NCBI GenBank assembly: GCA_035353055.1
Contig: DAOPYW010000004.1
Coordinates: forward strand, 1 to 64,000
DNA length: 64,000 bases
Direction: 5' to 3'
DNA from: JAAYDH01 sp035353055
Lineage (GTDB): Bacteria > Bacillota_I > Bacilli_A > RFN20 > CAG-826
In this document: positions 42,963-51,628 of the stretch, piece by piece
Layout: every line of letters begins with the position of its first letter
Numbering within the stretch: the stretch's first letter is position 1
The notes under the pieces: model-generated
The model's input: the letters and a program-made list of their open reading frames with translations, nothing else
The model's database searches: none
Told to the model about the DNA's origin: nothing
Program-made: the position numbers and the translations under genes

Positions 42963-45027
42963 AAAGAAAGAGGTAATTAAAGAAGAGGTGGCAGCTACCC
43001 CTAATCCTCAACCAGAACCCGAACTCGAGCCAGATATTGAGGTTTCGCAAATGAACGTTCAGGAAGCGGAACTCGAAAAAGCTGATAAGAAATATACCGC
43101 CACTAACATTCAGGTCCTCGAAGGGCTTGAAGCGGTAAGAAAAAGACCTGGCATGTACATTGGAACCACTTCCTCTGCGGGACTTCACCATCTAGTTTGG
43201 GAAATCGTCGATAACTCAATCGATGAAGCCTTAGCTGGGTATTGCTCCGAGGTCGATGTTTCAATCAACCCTGGGAATACCATCACGGTCATCGACAATG
43301 GGCGCGGCATCCCTGTTGATGTCGTGGCCAAGAGCGGCCTTTCTGGCGTCGAGACGGTCTACACCATCCTCCACGCTGGCGGCAAATTCGGCGAAGGCGG
43401 AGGCTACAAAGTCTCTGGTGGTCTACACGGAGTTGGCGCATCTGTCGTCAATGCTCTTTCCGAATGGTGTGAAGTCACAGTCAAAAAAGATGGTGGTATC
43501 TACTTCATCAAATTTGAAAATGGCGGGCACATCGTCCAACACTTGCAAAAGATCGGTGAATGCCCAATCGACGAGACTGGCACCAAGGTAACGTTTAAAC
43601 CCGATCCAACTATCTTCACTGATTCTGTCGAATTCAGCTATGACACTATCAGGGATAGAATGAGACAAGTCGCTTATCTAAACAGAGGCATTCGCATGAA
43701 TGTCTCCGATTTGCGCGTCACTCCCAATGTTAAAAACGCATTCTGCTACAAAGGTGGGATTAAAGAATACGTCCTATTCATCAACAATCACAAAGTTAAA
43801 TTATTTGATGAAGTAATCTACTGCGAAGGAAGTGTCGCAATCACGCTGCCCAGCGGTCATGTTGCTCATACCTATGTCGAAGTCGCTATGCAATACGACG
43901 ATGGCTATGCCTCAAACGTCTATTCTTTCTGCAACAACGTTCACACTCACGAAGGTGGTATGCACGAGACAGGCTTCAGAGATGCGATGAGAAGAGTGAT
44001 CAACAACTACGCTCACGATTACAAGTTCTTGAAAGATGGCGAAGACGATCTGACATATGAAGACATCATCGAAGGATTAACCGCTGTTATTTCCGTGAAG
44101 CACCCCGATCCTCAATTCGAAGGGCAGACCAAGACAAAACTCGGCAACTCCGAAGTTCGCAAGATCGTCTCTTCTGTCGTCGGAGAGCAATTAAATAGAT
44201 TCTTATTGGAAAATCCAAAACTAGCTCGCATCATTGGGGAAAAAATTGTCATGGCGGCTAACGCTAGAATGGCCGCGAGAAAAGCTCGCGAAGAAATCCG
44301 CCGCAAAGGCGCTTTGGATTTGACCACATTGCCTGGCAAATTAGCCGATTGCTCGAGCAAGGATCCTTCTAAGTGCGAGATCTACATCGTTGAAGGTAAT
44401 TCCGCTGGAGGCTCAGCTAAAAATGGCCGAAACCGTGAGACACAGGCTATTCTTCCACTTCGTGGAAAAATATTAAACGTCGAGAAAGCTCAAGCGAAGC
44501 GCATTTTCGCTAACGCTGAAATTGGCAACATGATCACCGCTATCGGCGGAGGAATTGATCCGGAATTCGATATTAGCAAGGTCCGCTATCACAAAGTGGT
44601 AATCATGACCGATGCTGATGTTGATGGCAGCCACATTCGCATTCTGTTGCTCACTTTTTTCTACCGCTTCATGAGACCATTGATTGAAAATGGCTACGTC
44701 TATATCGCTCAGCCACCTCTCTACAAGGTCGAATACCATGGCAGACAATACTACGCATACAATGATGAGCAACTTGAGACTCTCAAGAAAACGCTCAACT
44801 TAAAACCAGGATACCCATTCCAACGCTACAAAGGCCTTGGCGAAATGGATGCTATCCAACTTTGGGACACCACCATGGACCCCAATACTCGCAAGATGCT
44901 TCGCGTCACTCTCGCTGATGCGATTAAAGCCGAGCAAGTCTTTACTGATTTGATGGGTGATGATGTTGCTCCTCGCAAGGAATTTATTCACCAAAACGCC
45001 AAATTTGTGAAAAATCTTGATATTTAA
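42952..45027 (+). CDS. gyrB: DNA gyrase subunit B
   Basis: ATPase subunit of gyrase. 691 residues from the ATG at 42952 (AAGGAGG 8 bases upstream). The GHKL ATPase domain begins at IQVLEGLEAVRKRPGMYIG (about 53-71); Toprim motifs EGNSAGGSAK and DADVDGSHIR follow. The roughly 45 residues before the ATPase core are acidic and Pro-rich (EPELEPDIE), longer than usual. A longer in-frame reading from 42862 runs through recF and is rejected. Gyrase rather than topoisomerase IV is supported by the adjacent gyrA with a GyrA box. Confidence 0.97.
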   Translation: MEDEKKEVIKEEVAATPNPQPEPELEPDIEVSQMNVQEAELEKADKKYTATNIQVLEGLEAVRKRPGMYIGTTSSAGLHHLVWEIVDNSIDEALAGYCSEVDVSINPGNTITVIDNGRGIPVDVVAKSGLSGVETVYTILHAGGKFGEGGGYKVSGGLHGVGASVVNALSEWCEVTVKKDGGIYFIKFENGGHIVQHLQKIGECPIDETGTKVTFKPDPTIFTDSVEFSYDTIRDRMRQVAYLNRGIRMNVSDLRVTPNVKNAFCYKGGIKEYVLFINNHKVKLFDEVIYCEGSVAITLPSGHVAHTYVEVAMQYDDGYASNVYSFCNNVHTHEGGMHETGFRDAMRRVINNYAHDYKFLKDGEDDLTYEDIIEGLTAVISVKHPDPQFEGQTKTKLGNSEVRKIVSSVVGEQLNRFLLENPKLARIIGEKIVMAANARMAARKAREEIRRKGALDLTTLPGKLADCSSKDPSKCEIYIVEGNSAGGSAKNGRNRETQAILPLRGKILNVEKAQAKRIFANAEIGNMITAIGGGIDPEFDISKVRYHKVVIMTDADVDGSHIRILLLTFFYRFMRPLIENGYVYIAQPPLYKVEYHGRQYYAYNDEQLETLKKTLNLKPGYPFQRYKGLGEMDAIQLWDTTMDPNTRKMLRVTLADAIKAEQVFTDLMGDDVAPRKEFIHQNAKFVKNLDI

Positions 45028-45044
45028 TGAAGGAGTAATTAGCT

Positions 45045-47663
45045 ATGTTGTTTGAAGATAAACTTAAGTCCGAAGAGGCAGTCGATACTTCAGAAAAATC
45101 TGAAGAAAAGCCGCTCTCTGAGGAAGAGATTGAAAAGATTGAAGAGGGAATTGTCCCTGGTTTAACTGACGTTGGAACAGCGGAATTAGTTCAGACTTCT
45201 TTCTTGGATTACGCGATGAGCGTTATCGTCTCTCGCGCCCTTCCTGATGTCCGCGATGGTATGAAACCAGTCCATCGCCGCATTGTCTATTCAATGGACG
45301 AAACAGGGACGACACCCGACAAACCATTTAAGAAGTGCGCTCGTATCGTCGGCGACGTCATGGGTAAATATCACCCCCATGGCGACTCAGCAATTTACGG
45401 CGCTCTAGTGAGATTAGCGCAATCGTTCTCCATGAGATACATGCTCGTTGAAGGGCATGGTAACTTTGGATCAATCGACGGAGATGAGCCAGCCGCCTAT
45501 CGATACACCGAAGCCCGAATGGCCAAGCTCGCCCTCGAAATGGTGAGAGACATCAACTGTGACACGGTTGATTTTATGGATAACTACGATGGCGTCGATC
45601 AAGAACCAACGGTTCTTCCATCACGCTTTCCTAACTTATTAGTCAATGGATCATCCGGCATTGCTGTTGGCATGGCCACTAATATGCCACCCCACAACCT
45701 CAACGAAGTAATCGATGGAGTTGTCGCTTTAGCTCACAATCCCGATATCACTGTCGAAGAGCTGATGACCCACATCAAGGGTCCGGACTTCCCCACCGGC
45801 GCAATCATTTTAGGTCGCGGCGGAATTCGCGAAGCTTATGAAACCGGAACCGGCAGCATCGCTGTCCGTTCAAAATGCCACATTGAAGAGCGAGGCGACC
45901 GCGGATTAAAGCAAATAATCGTCACAGAGATTCCTTATGGGGTGAACAAAGCCCTCATGATTGAAAATATCGCCAACTTAGCCAGAGATAAGGTTATCGA
46001 TGGCATCACTGATATTCGCGATGAGTCTAACAAAGACGGCATCCGAGTGGTCATAGAAGTCAGGCGCGACATCATTCCTGAAGTGTTGCTCAATCAGCTC
46101 TACAAGATGACACAGCTTCAATCGAGCTACGGAATCATCAATCTCTGCTTGGTTGATAACGCTCCTAAAATTTGCTCATTGAAAGAATTGTTGACTCATT
46201 ATCTCGATTTCCAAGTTGAAGTCATCAAGCGCCGCACGAACTTTTTATTGATCAAAGACGAAGCTCGCGATCACATCGTGATTGGCTTGATCAGATGCCA
46301 TGATAACATTGATGAAATCGTAGATTTAATCAAAGCTAGCGATACTCCAGAAGAAGCTAGCGATAAACTAAAAGAAAAATTTGGCTTTAGCGAGCCACAA
46401 GTCCAAGCCATTCTCGGAATGAACTTGCGCCGCTTAACTGGCATCGAAACTGAAAAGCTCGAAGCTGAAAGAGCGCAGCTAGAATTAAACATTAAAGAAT
46501 ACAACCGCATTCTCTCTTCTCGCGATAACCAAGTGGAAGTCGTCTTGAAGGAACTCAAAGAAATCGAAGAGAAGTTCGGCGATGAACGCCGCACCGAGAT
46601 CTCTAATCAAGCCGCTAGCATCGATGATGAAGATTTAATCCCTGAAGAGCAGATCGTCATCACCCTCTCTCGCGGTGGATATGTCAAGCGTCTCACTGCC
46701 GACTCTTTCAAGGCCCAGCATCGCGGTGGCCGAGGAGTTCGCGGGACTGCTTTAAATGAAAATGATGTTGTCGAACTGATGGTATACACTCGAACTCACA
46801 CTGATCTGTTGTTCTTTACCTCATTAGGAAAAGTCTACCGTGTTCGCGGATATCAGATTCCTGAATATCAAAAAACCGGTAAAGGCATCCCTGTCATCAA
46901 CATTATAAATGTTGAAAAAGGCGAAGATGTCAAAGCCATCATCGCTTGCGATGAATATCGCGATGACCGCTATTTAATGTTCTTTACTGAAAAAGGCTTG
47001 ATCAAAAAGACCCACATTAAAGAATATGAATCCATTCGCCAAAACGGCAAGATTGCCATCGGATTAAGAGAAGATGATATGCTGCTCAGCGTCCGAGAAA
47101 TCGAAGAGAATTCTATCGTCGGTATCGCCGCCTCCAATGGCAAAATGGTGAATTTCTATGCTGGAGAGACCCGCCCAATGGGACGCAGTGCTTCTGGCGT
47201 GAAAGGCATCGATTTAAGCGAAGGCGAAAAAGTAATTGGTGTCACCACTGAACTCGGTGGCGACAAGATTCTTGTCTTAACCGATAAAGGCTATGGAAAG
47301 ATGACCGATGTTCAAGATGAACAAGGCAACCAAGTCTATCGTCTGACCAAGCGAGGCGCAAAAGGTGTGTCCACTTTAAAAGTCACCGATAAAGTTGGCA
47401 AACTGGTCGCTGTCCGCGCCGTAAGTGGCGATGAAGACTTAATGGTCATCACCAACGCCGGCATCGTTATCCGCACTCACCTCGATCAAATTCGCACGAT
47501 TGGCCGAAATACCCAAGGCGTGAAAATCATGAATCTTGAAGGCCGCCAAAAAGTTGTCTCAATTGCCATCGTTGCCCGTGAAGACGACAATGATAGCGAT
47601 GAATATGACGGCGAAAACGAAGAAGAAGTAACCGAAAATAACGATATCGAATCAGAAGAATAA
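45045..47663 (+). CDS. gyrA: DNA gyrase subunit A
   Basis: DNA-cleaving subunit. 872 residues: an acidic 40-residue N-terminal extension, winged-helix domain with the active-site region AAYRYTEARM, tower and coiled coil, and a C-terminal beta-pinwheel with GyrA box QHRGGRG. The pinwheel and box mark gyrase. The C-terminal tail is very acidic. Quinolone-resistance region: YHPHGDSAIYGALVR; Ser115 (E. coli Ser83) is kept but the residue matching Asp87 is Gly119 (GGC at 45399-45401). AAGGAG precedes the ATG. Confidence 0.97.
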   Translation: MLFEDKLKSEEAVDTSEKSEEKPLSEEEIEKIEEGIVPGLTDVGTAELVQTSFLDYAMSVIVSRALPDVRDGMKPVHRRIVYSMDETGTTPDKPFKKCARIVGDVMGKYHPHGDSAIYGALVRLAQSFSMRYMLVEGHGNFGSIDGDEPAAYRYTEARMAKLALEMVRDINCDTVDFMDNYDGVDQEPTVLPSRFPNLLVNGSSGIAVGMATNMPPHNLNEVIDGVVALAHNPDITVEELMTHIKGPDFPTGAIILGRGGIREAYETGTGSIAVRSKCHIEERGDRGLKQIIVTEIPYGVNKALMIENIANLARDKVIDGITDIRDESNKDGIRVVIEVRRDIIPEVLLNQLYKMTQLQSSYGIINLCLVDNAPKICSLKELLTHYLDFQVEVIKRRTNFLLIKDEARDHIVIGLIRCHDNIDEIVDLIKASDTPEEASDKLKEKFGFSEPQVQAILGMNLRRLTGIETEKLEAERAQLELNIKEYNRILSSRDNQVEVVLKELKEIEEKFGDERRTEISNQAASIDDEDLIPEEQIVITLSRGGYVKRLTADSFKAQHRGGRGVRGTALNENDVVELMVYTRTHTDLLFFTSLGKVYRVRGYQIPEYQKTGKGIPVINIINVEKGEDVKAIIACDEYRDDRYLMFFTEKGLIKKTHIKEYESIRQNGKIAIGLREDDMLLSVREIEENSIVGIAASNGKMVNFYAGETRPMGRSASGVKGIDLSEGEKVIGVTTELGGDKILVLTDKGYGKMTDVQDEQGNQVYRLTKRGAKGVSTLKVTDKVGKLVAVRAVSGDEDLMVITNAGIVIRTHLDQIRTIGRNTQGVKIMNLEGRQKVVSIAIVAREDDNDSDEYDGENEEEVTENNDIESEE

Positions 47664-47666
47664 AAT

Positions 47667-48701
47667 ATGAAAGTCTTTGTTCCGTTTCAATTAAACAAAA
47701 AGGCCCCCAATTTTGAAGCCGCTCGCTTGCGGAAGAATATCAAGGGAGCTTTAGAATTAAACGATGTCAAATATGCTACTAACATCGCAGATTCATTTGA
47801 CATTGTTCACTATGTCTACATTGAGCCGGACAATAAACTAAACGAAGTCCTTGAGAGAGGCGTTAGCACCATTTGTTCAGCCTTATGTTGCGAAGACGAA
47901 CCCAACGCCTCTATGATCGATTATCACAGCAAAGATGGAATTAGAACCAGCACTCTAAAACCAAAGGCTTTAAAGTTTCTGAATAAGATGAATTTGGTCC
48001 TAGCTCCTACTCAAGGTGCGCGAGACTTTCTCGCCGAGAACGGAGTGACTGCTCCGATTGAAATACTGCTGCCGGGAGTAAATTTATCGCGCTTTGATTT
48101 TTCGCGAGATGATGAAAAAGAACTCTTCTATCGTTATTTTGGCGAAGAGAGAAGCAAAAAACTCGTCGTGGCAATGGGCGAATATAGCAACAACATGGAT
48201 GGAATCAATGCCTTTATCAACGCAGCAAAAAAATGTCCAGATGCAATCTTTTACTACATCGGCTGCGAGGATGCTGCTTACAAATTCGGAATAAAGCTAA
48301 AAAGAATCATCAAAAAAACTCCAAAAAATGTGAAGTTTAGAAGCACCATTCCTGAAGACATCTATCGCAGTGCCTTGTTAAATGCCGACATCTTCATGTT
48401 TCCTGGGTATCGCACAGCGGGAATTATCAGCATTGAAGAAGCGATGGCTGCTAAGTGCCAACTAGTCGTGCGCAAACAAGCTGTTTGTAGCAGGATGCTG
48501 GTGGATGAAGAAACAGCTTATATCGCCGAATATTCCGAGACTTTGGCAGACATCGTCAAGAGTTTCCTCGAAGGAAAATTACAACCCACTACTGAAAAGG
48601 CTTATCAAGAGATATCCAAGCACAATCTTGAAAATTTCGGAAAGAAACTGAAAACAATTTATCAGAAAAAATTATACGATATTGATCTTAGGAGGAACTG
48701 A
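47667..48701 (+). CDS. GT4-type glycosyltransferase
   Basis: 344 residues with the GT-B fold of glycosyltransferase group 1: N-terminal acceptor domain and C-terminal nucleotide-sugar domain with VAMGEYSNNMDGINAF, PEDIYRSALLNADIFMFPG and GIISIEEAMAAKCQLVV (the E-x7-E-type motif). No membrane segment. Acceptor unknown; glycolipid synthesis would fit soluble GT4 enzymes in Bacilli. It starts 3 bases after gyrA and ends 2 bases before serS, so it is cotranscribed with both, an unusual place for such a gene. Confidence 0.87.
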   Translation: MKVFVPFQLNKKAPNFEAARLRKNIKGALELNDVKYATNIADSFDIVHYVYIEPDNKLNEVLERGVSTICSALCCEDEPNASMIDYHSKDGIRTSTLKPKALKFLNKMNLVLAPTQGARDFLAENGVTAPIEILLPGVNLSRFDFSRDDEKELFYRYFGEERSKKLVVAMGEYSNNMDGINAFINAAKKCPDAIFYYIGCEDAAYKFGIKLKRIIKKTPKNVKFRSTIPEDIYRSALLNADIFMFPGYRTAGIISIEEAMAAKCQLVVRKQAVCSRMLVDEETAYIAEYSETLADIVKSFLEGKLQPTTEKAYQEISKHNLENFGKKLKTIYQKKLYDIDLRRN

Positions 48702-48703
48702 TC

Positions 48704-49984
48704 ATGTTAGATATTAATTTAATTCGTGAAAATCCTGAAAAAGTCAAATCATCACTCAAGAAAAAAATGTGGGATACTGATTTTGAAGAGCTGCTAAAAT
48801 GGGATGCTCAAAAGAAAAGCATCATTCATTTAGTCGAAGACAATAAAGCGGAGATCAATCGCTTATCAGCCAGCGTTCCTGCGGCCAAAAAAGCGGGTGA
48901 AGATATCAGCAAAATCTTTGCAAAAGCTAAAGAGATTGCCAATAATAACCTAGAAAAGGAAGCGGAATTAAAAGAATTGGAAGATAAGATTTTCGATTTT
49001 ATGGCCGCTTTGCCAAATATTCCTGATGACGATTTAGTCGGAGGAGAAAAAGAAAACAATCAAGTCGTTGAAGTGTTCGGCGAAAAGCCTAACTTCTCCT
49101 TCAAACCTAAAGACCATGTCGAATTGGCGACATCTCTTGGATTAGTCGATTATGACCGCGCAAGCAAAATCTCTGGTCGCGGGACCTGGATCTACACTAA
49201 TCTCGGAGCGCAGCTCGAATGGGCCCTGATTAATTTCTTTATTTCTGAACATCTTAAAGATGGTTATCAATTTATACTACCTCCACACATATTGAACGAG
49301 CAATCTGGCTATGTTGCTGGCCAATTTCCAAAATTCCGAGAAGATGTGTTTTGGCTCGATGGAGTTGAGCCTCAGAAATTCTTGCTTCCTACCGCCGAGA
49401 CAGCGCTCGTGAATTTGCATCGCGACGAAATCTTAAAGGAAGAAGAACTGCCTAAGAAATACTTTGCCTACACCCCTTGCTACCGAAGAGAGGCTGGCTC
49501 TTATAGAACCGAAGAACGTGGCATGATTCGCGGTTATCAATTCAACAAAGTTGAAATGGTTCAATATACCAAGCCAGAAGACAGCGACAAAGCTTTCGAT
49601 GAATTAGTTCACAAAGCTATGTCTCTTGTCAGCAAGTTAGGCCTGCACTTCCATGTGAGCAAATTAGCCGCGGGAGATATCTCTCACTCGATGGCGAGAA
49701 CTTACGATATCGAAGTGTACATCCCTAGCATCGACATCTATAAAGAAGTCTCCTCGGCTTCTAATGCCCGCGATTATCAAGCGCGCAGAGGCATGATGCG
49801 CTACCGCGATAAGCAGAGCGGCAAGACAAGATTTGTCCATACCTTGAACGCCTCTGGATTAGCGACATCTCGCATCTTCCCCGCCATTCTTGAACAGTAT
49901 CAACAAGCTGATGGCTCAGTGAAGGTCCCTGAGGTTCTCCAACCATTCATGGGCGGCATCAAGGTTTTAAAACCGATTAAATAA
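48704..49984 (+). CDS. serS: Seryl-tRNA synthetase
   Basis: Class II synthetase, 426 residues: N-terminal antiparallel coiled-coil arm (about 25-100) that grips the tRNA-Ser variable arm, motif 2 with FAYTPCYRREAGSYRTEERG (about 259-278) and motif 3 HTLNASGLATSRIFPAILE. AGGAGG precedes the ATG. No T-box fits in the 2-base gap upstream, so it depends on read-through from gyrA. A strong terminator follows. Confidence 0.97.
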   Translation: MLDINLIRENPEKVKSSLKKKMWDTDFEELLKWDAQKKSIIHLVEDNKAEINRLSASVPAAKKAGEDISKIFAKAKEIANNNLEKEAELKELEDKIFDFMAALPNIPDDDLVGGEKENNQVVEVFGEKPNFSFKPKDHVELATSLGLVDYDRASKISGRGTWIYTNLGAQLEWALINFFISEHLKDGYQFILPPHILNEQSGYVAGQFPKFREDVFWLDGVEPQKFLLPTAETALVNLHRDEILKEEELPKKYFAYTPCYRREAGSYRTEERGMIRGYQFNKVEMVQYTKPEDSDKAFDELVHKAMSLVSKLGLHFHVSKLAAGDISHSMARTYDIEVYIPSIDIYKEVSSASNARDYQARRGMMRYRDKQSGKTRFVHTLNASGLATSRIFPAILEQYQQADGSVKVPEVLQPFMGGIKVLKPIK

Positions 49985-50002
49985 CATCATGAATTATTTA
50001 AG

Positions 50003-50027
50003 AGACTATTAAAAATAGTCTTTTTTT
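50003..50027 (+). terminator. Terminator of the gyrBA-serS operon
   Basis: Perfect 8-bp stem AGACTATT / AATAGTCT with an AAA loop followed by seven T, 18 bases after serS. Confidence 0.92.
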
Positions 50028-50083
50028 GTATGCTCACCATAAATGCAAAATAATACTTGGTATTCATTATAAATAATGACTTA

Positions 50084-50092
50084 TGTTATAAT
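50084..50092 (+). promoter_or_regulatory. SRP RNA promoter (extended -10)
   Basis: TATGTTATAAT: TG at 50084-50085, TATAAT at 50087-50092. Predicted start near 50099, matching the 5' end of the SRP RNA helix. No strong -35. Confidence 0.7.
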
Positions 50093-50098
50093 ATTACT

Positions 50099-50180
50099 GC
50101 CATCGCGATGAGTATTTGCGAACCAGGTCAGGACAGGAATGTAGCAGCCTTAAGTTATCTATTCATGTGCGGTGGTTTTT
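50099..50180 (+). ncRNA. ffs: Small signal recognition particle RNA (4.5S-like)
   Basis: Contains the conserved domain IV: CAGGTCAGGACAGGAATGT followed by AGCAGCC, with an ACA/TGT stem closing a GGAA tetraloop and the TCAGG / AGCAG internal loop bound by Ffh. The ends pair: CCATCGC with GCGGTGG and ATGAGTA with TATTCAT (G-U pairs allowed), giving one hairpin of about 82 bases. The 3' helix strand followed by TTTTT acts as terminator. This is the short form without an Alu domain. tadA begins 5 bases later. Confidence 0.93.
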
Positions 50181-50185
50181 AAGAG

Positions 50186-50650
50186 ATGACTATCGAAGAT
50201 AAAAATATGAAACTCGCTTTGAAGGAAGCGAAAAAAGCCTCCTTGATTGATGAGGTTCCTATTGGATGCGTTATCGTTAAGAATAATCGCATCATTGCTC
50301 GAGGATACAACAAGCGCGAAACCACTAACGATCCCACCGCTCATGCGGAGATTGTCGCGATAAGAAAAGCGAGCAAAAAGCTGAGCAACTGGCGCCTCGA
50401 AGGGTGCGATTTATATGTCACCATCGAACCATGTATCATGTGCGCAGGGGCAATCATTCAATCGAGAATTGCTCACGTTTACTACGGTGCACCCGATCCA
50501 AAGGGTGGGGCTCTGGGTTCATCTATTGATGTTCTCTCAGCAGACAAGATCAACCACCACCCCGATATCACTGGGGGAGTCCTGTCAGAAGAATGCTCTA
50601 AAATTATCAAAGAATACTTTCAAAAGAAAAGGAAAAAAGATGATGAATAA
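50186..50650 (+). CDS. tadA: TadA, tRNA-specific adenosine deaminase
   Basis: Makes inosine at position 34 of tRNA-Arg. 154 residues with zinc-deaminase motifs TAHAEIVAIRKA (His and catalytic Glu) and PCIMCAGAI (two Cys ligands), and the TadA-type SRIAHVYYGAPDPKGGALGS that separates it from other deaminases. Met1 at 50186 or Met8 at 50207 could be the start; neither has a clean Shine-Dalgarno, though GGTGG in the SRP RNA tail is 10 bases before Met1. tadA next to the SRP RNA is conserved in Firmicutes, where dnaX would follow; here dnaX is about 39 kb away. Confidence 0.94.
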   Translation: MTIEDKNMKLALKEAKKASLIDEVPIGCVIVKNNRIIARGYNKRETTNDPTAHAEIVAIRKASKKLSNWRLEGCDLYVTIEPCIMCAGAIIQSRIAHVYYGAPDPKGGALGSSIDVLSADKINHHPDITGGVLSEECSKIIKEYFQKKRKKDDE

Positions 50651-51566
50651 AAAGTTATTATTAGCTTTTACGGTCACGCTTCTACTCACAGCATGCGGAG
50701 GAAAAAAGGACGACTATGTCTATGTCGGGCCAAATTTCATCGATGTGGAGATCTTTGATTATGAAAAGAGCAGCACTTTAGAAGATGGCCTAGCCAACAT
50801 TTTTACGATTAGCGAACAGCCCATGTCCGAGCAAACCTTTTCCTCATTCATGTCGATTATCAGCTCCAATGACTACTATGCAAATAGGGTGGTCAGCACG
50901 CGCAGAAATCAAATCCTTTACCCCGATCCCAACGACGCCAACAATATCAATTCTCGTAGAGATGGCGATATCAACTACCAAATTGTCGACACTTTCACGA
51001 GAAATAATACTAATTATTCCATCAGTGGAACTTCTGTGATTCACGATGAAAAATGGGTGACGAATACATTAGATCCCGCGGTGTTAGGTCACACCTCCGT
51101 CAATACTAATGGCACCTATTCTCTTCATATATCAACCGATAGCGAGACATATTTTGAAACCTTTGACTACGATAGTGATCTCTACGACAGTAGCAAAGAA
51201 ACAGGATATGACAACTATCAATATTTTTATAAGACTAATTTAACCAACTCCAGCGACATCGCCAATCACTTAACTTCCACGATTGAATATGTTGATAGCG
51301 AAAACGAACTGTTGGCCAGCGAAAATCAATACGAGGTTTCTTTCACCGCCTCCCGCAACGGAACCTCTTTTGAGGTTGCTTATCAAGCCACTTCCTCTCG
51401 AACAACCGTTGGCAGTGATATTTTAGAAGTCTCCTACTACATCGACATTCAAATAGCTGGAGGCATGATTGTCAGCACTACTTACCTTTATACAGAAATC
51501 GAAAAAGGAGCCAGTGATTTCCTCTTGAAAAAAGTCGAAGATAGCCGGCAATATTCGGTGGTGTAA
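50640..51566 (+). CDS. Hypothetical lipoprotein
   Basis: 308 residues. Starts MMNKKLLLAFTVTLLLTACGGKK: lipoprotein signal with lipobox LTAC, Cys at about 19, so it should be anchored outside the membrane. The rest is Ser/Thr/Asn/Asp-rich with predicted strands and no family I recognise. AAGG is 7 bases before the ATG at 50640; a much longer in-frame reading from 50415 runs through tadA and is rejected. It overlaps tadA by 11 bases and is followed by a terminator. Confidence 0.82.
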   Translation: MMNKKLLLAFTVTLLLTACGGKKDDYVYVGPNFIDVEIFDYEKSSTLEDGLANIFTISEQPMSEQTFSSFMSIISSNDYYANRVVSTRRNQILYPDPNDANNINSRRDGDINYQIVDTFTRNNTNYSISGTSVIHDEKWVTNTLDPAVLGHTSVNTNGTYSLHISTDSETYFETFDYDSDLYDSSKETGYDNYQYFYKTNLTNSSDIANHLTSTIEYVDSENELLASENQYEVSFTASRNGTSFEVAYQATSSRTTVGSDILEVSYYIDIQIAGGMIVSTTYLYTEIEKGASDFLLKKVEDSRQYSVV

Positions 51567-51585
51567 AATTAAAATTTTGATGATT

Positions 51586-51613
51586 AAACTTGGATTTATT
51601 TCCAAGTTTTTTT
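51586..51613 (+). terminator. Terminator of the tadA-lipoprotein unit
   Basis: Perfect 9-bp stem AAACTTGGA / TCCAAGTTT with a TTTATT loop, followed by a T run. The next ATG (P-type ATPase) lies only 16 bases past it. Confidence 0.88.
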
Positions 51614-51628
51614 ATTATATGTGTAAGT

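Noticed and set aside
50415..50639. 75-residue upstream extension of the lipoprotein
   Set aside because: It overlaps tadA and would bury the lipoprotein signal peptide inside the protein.
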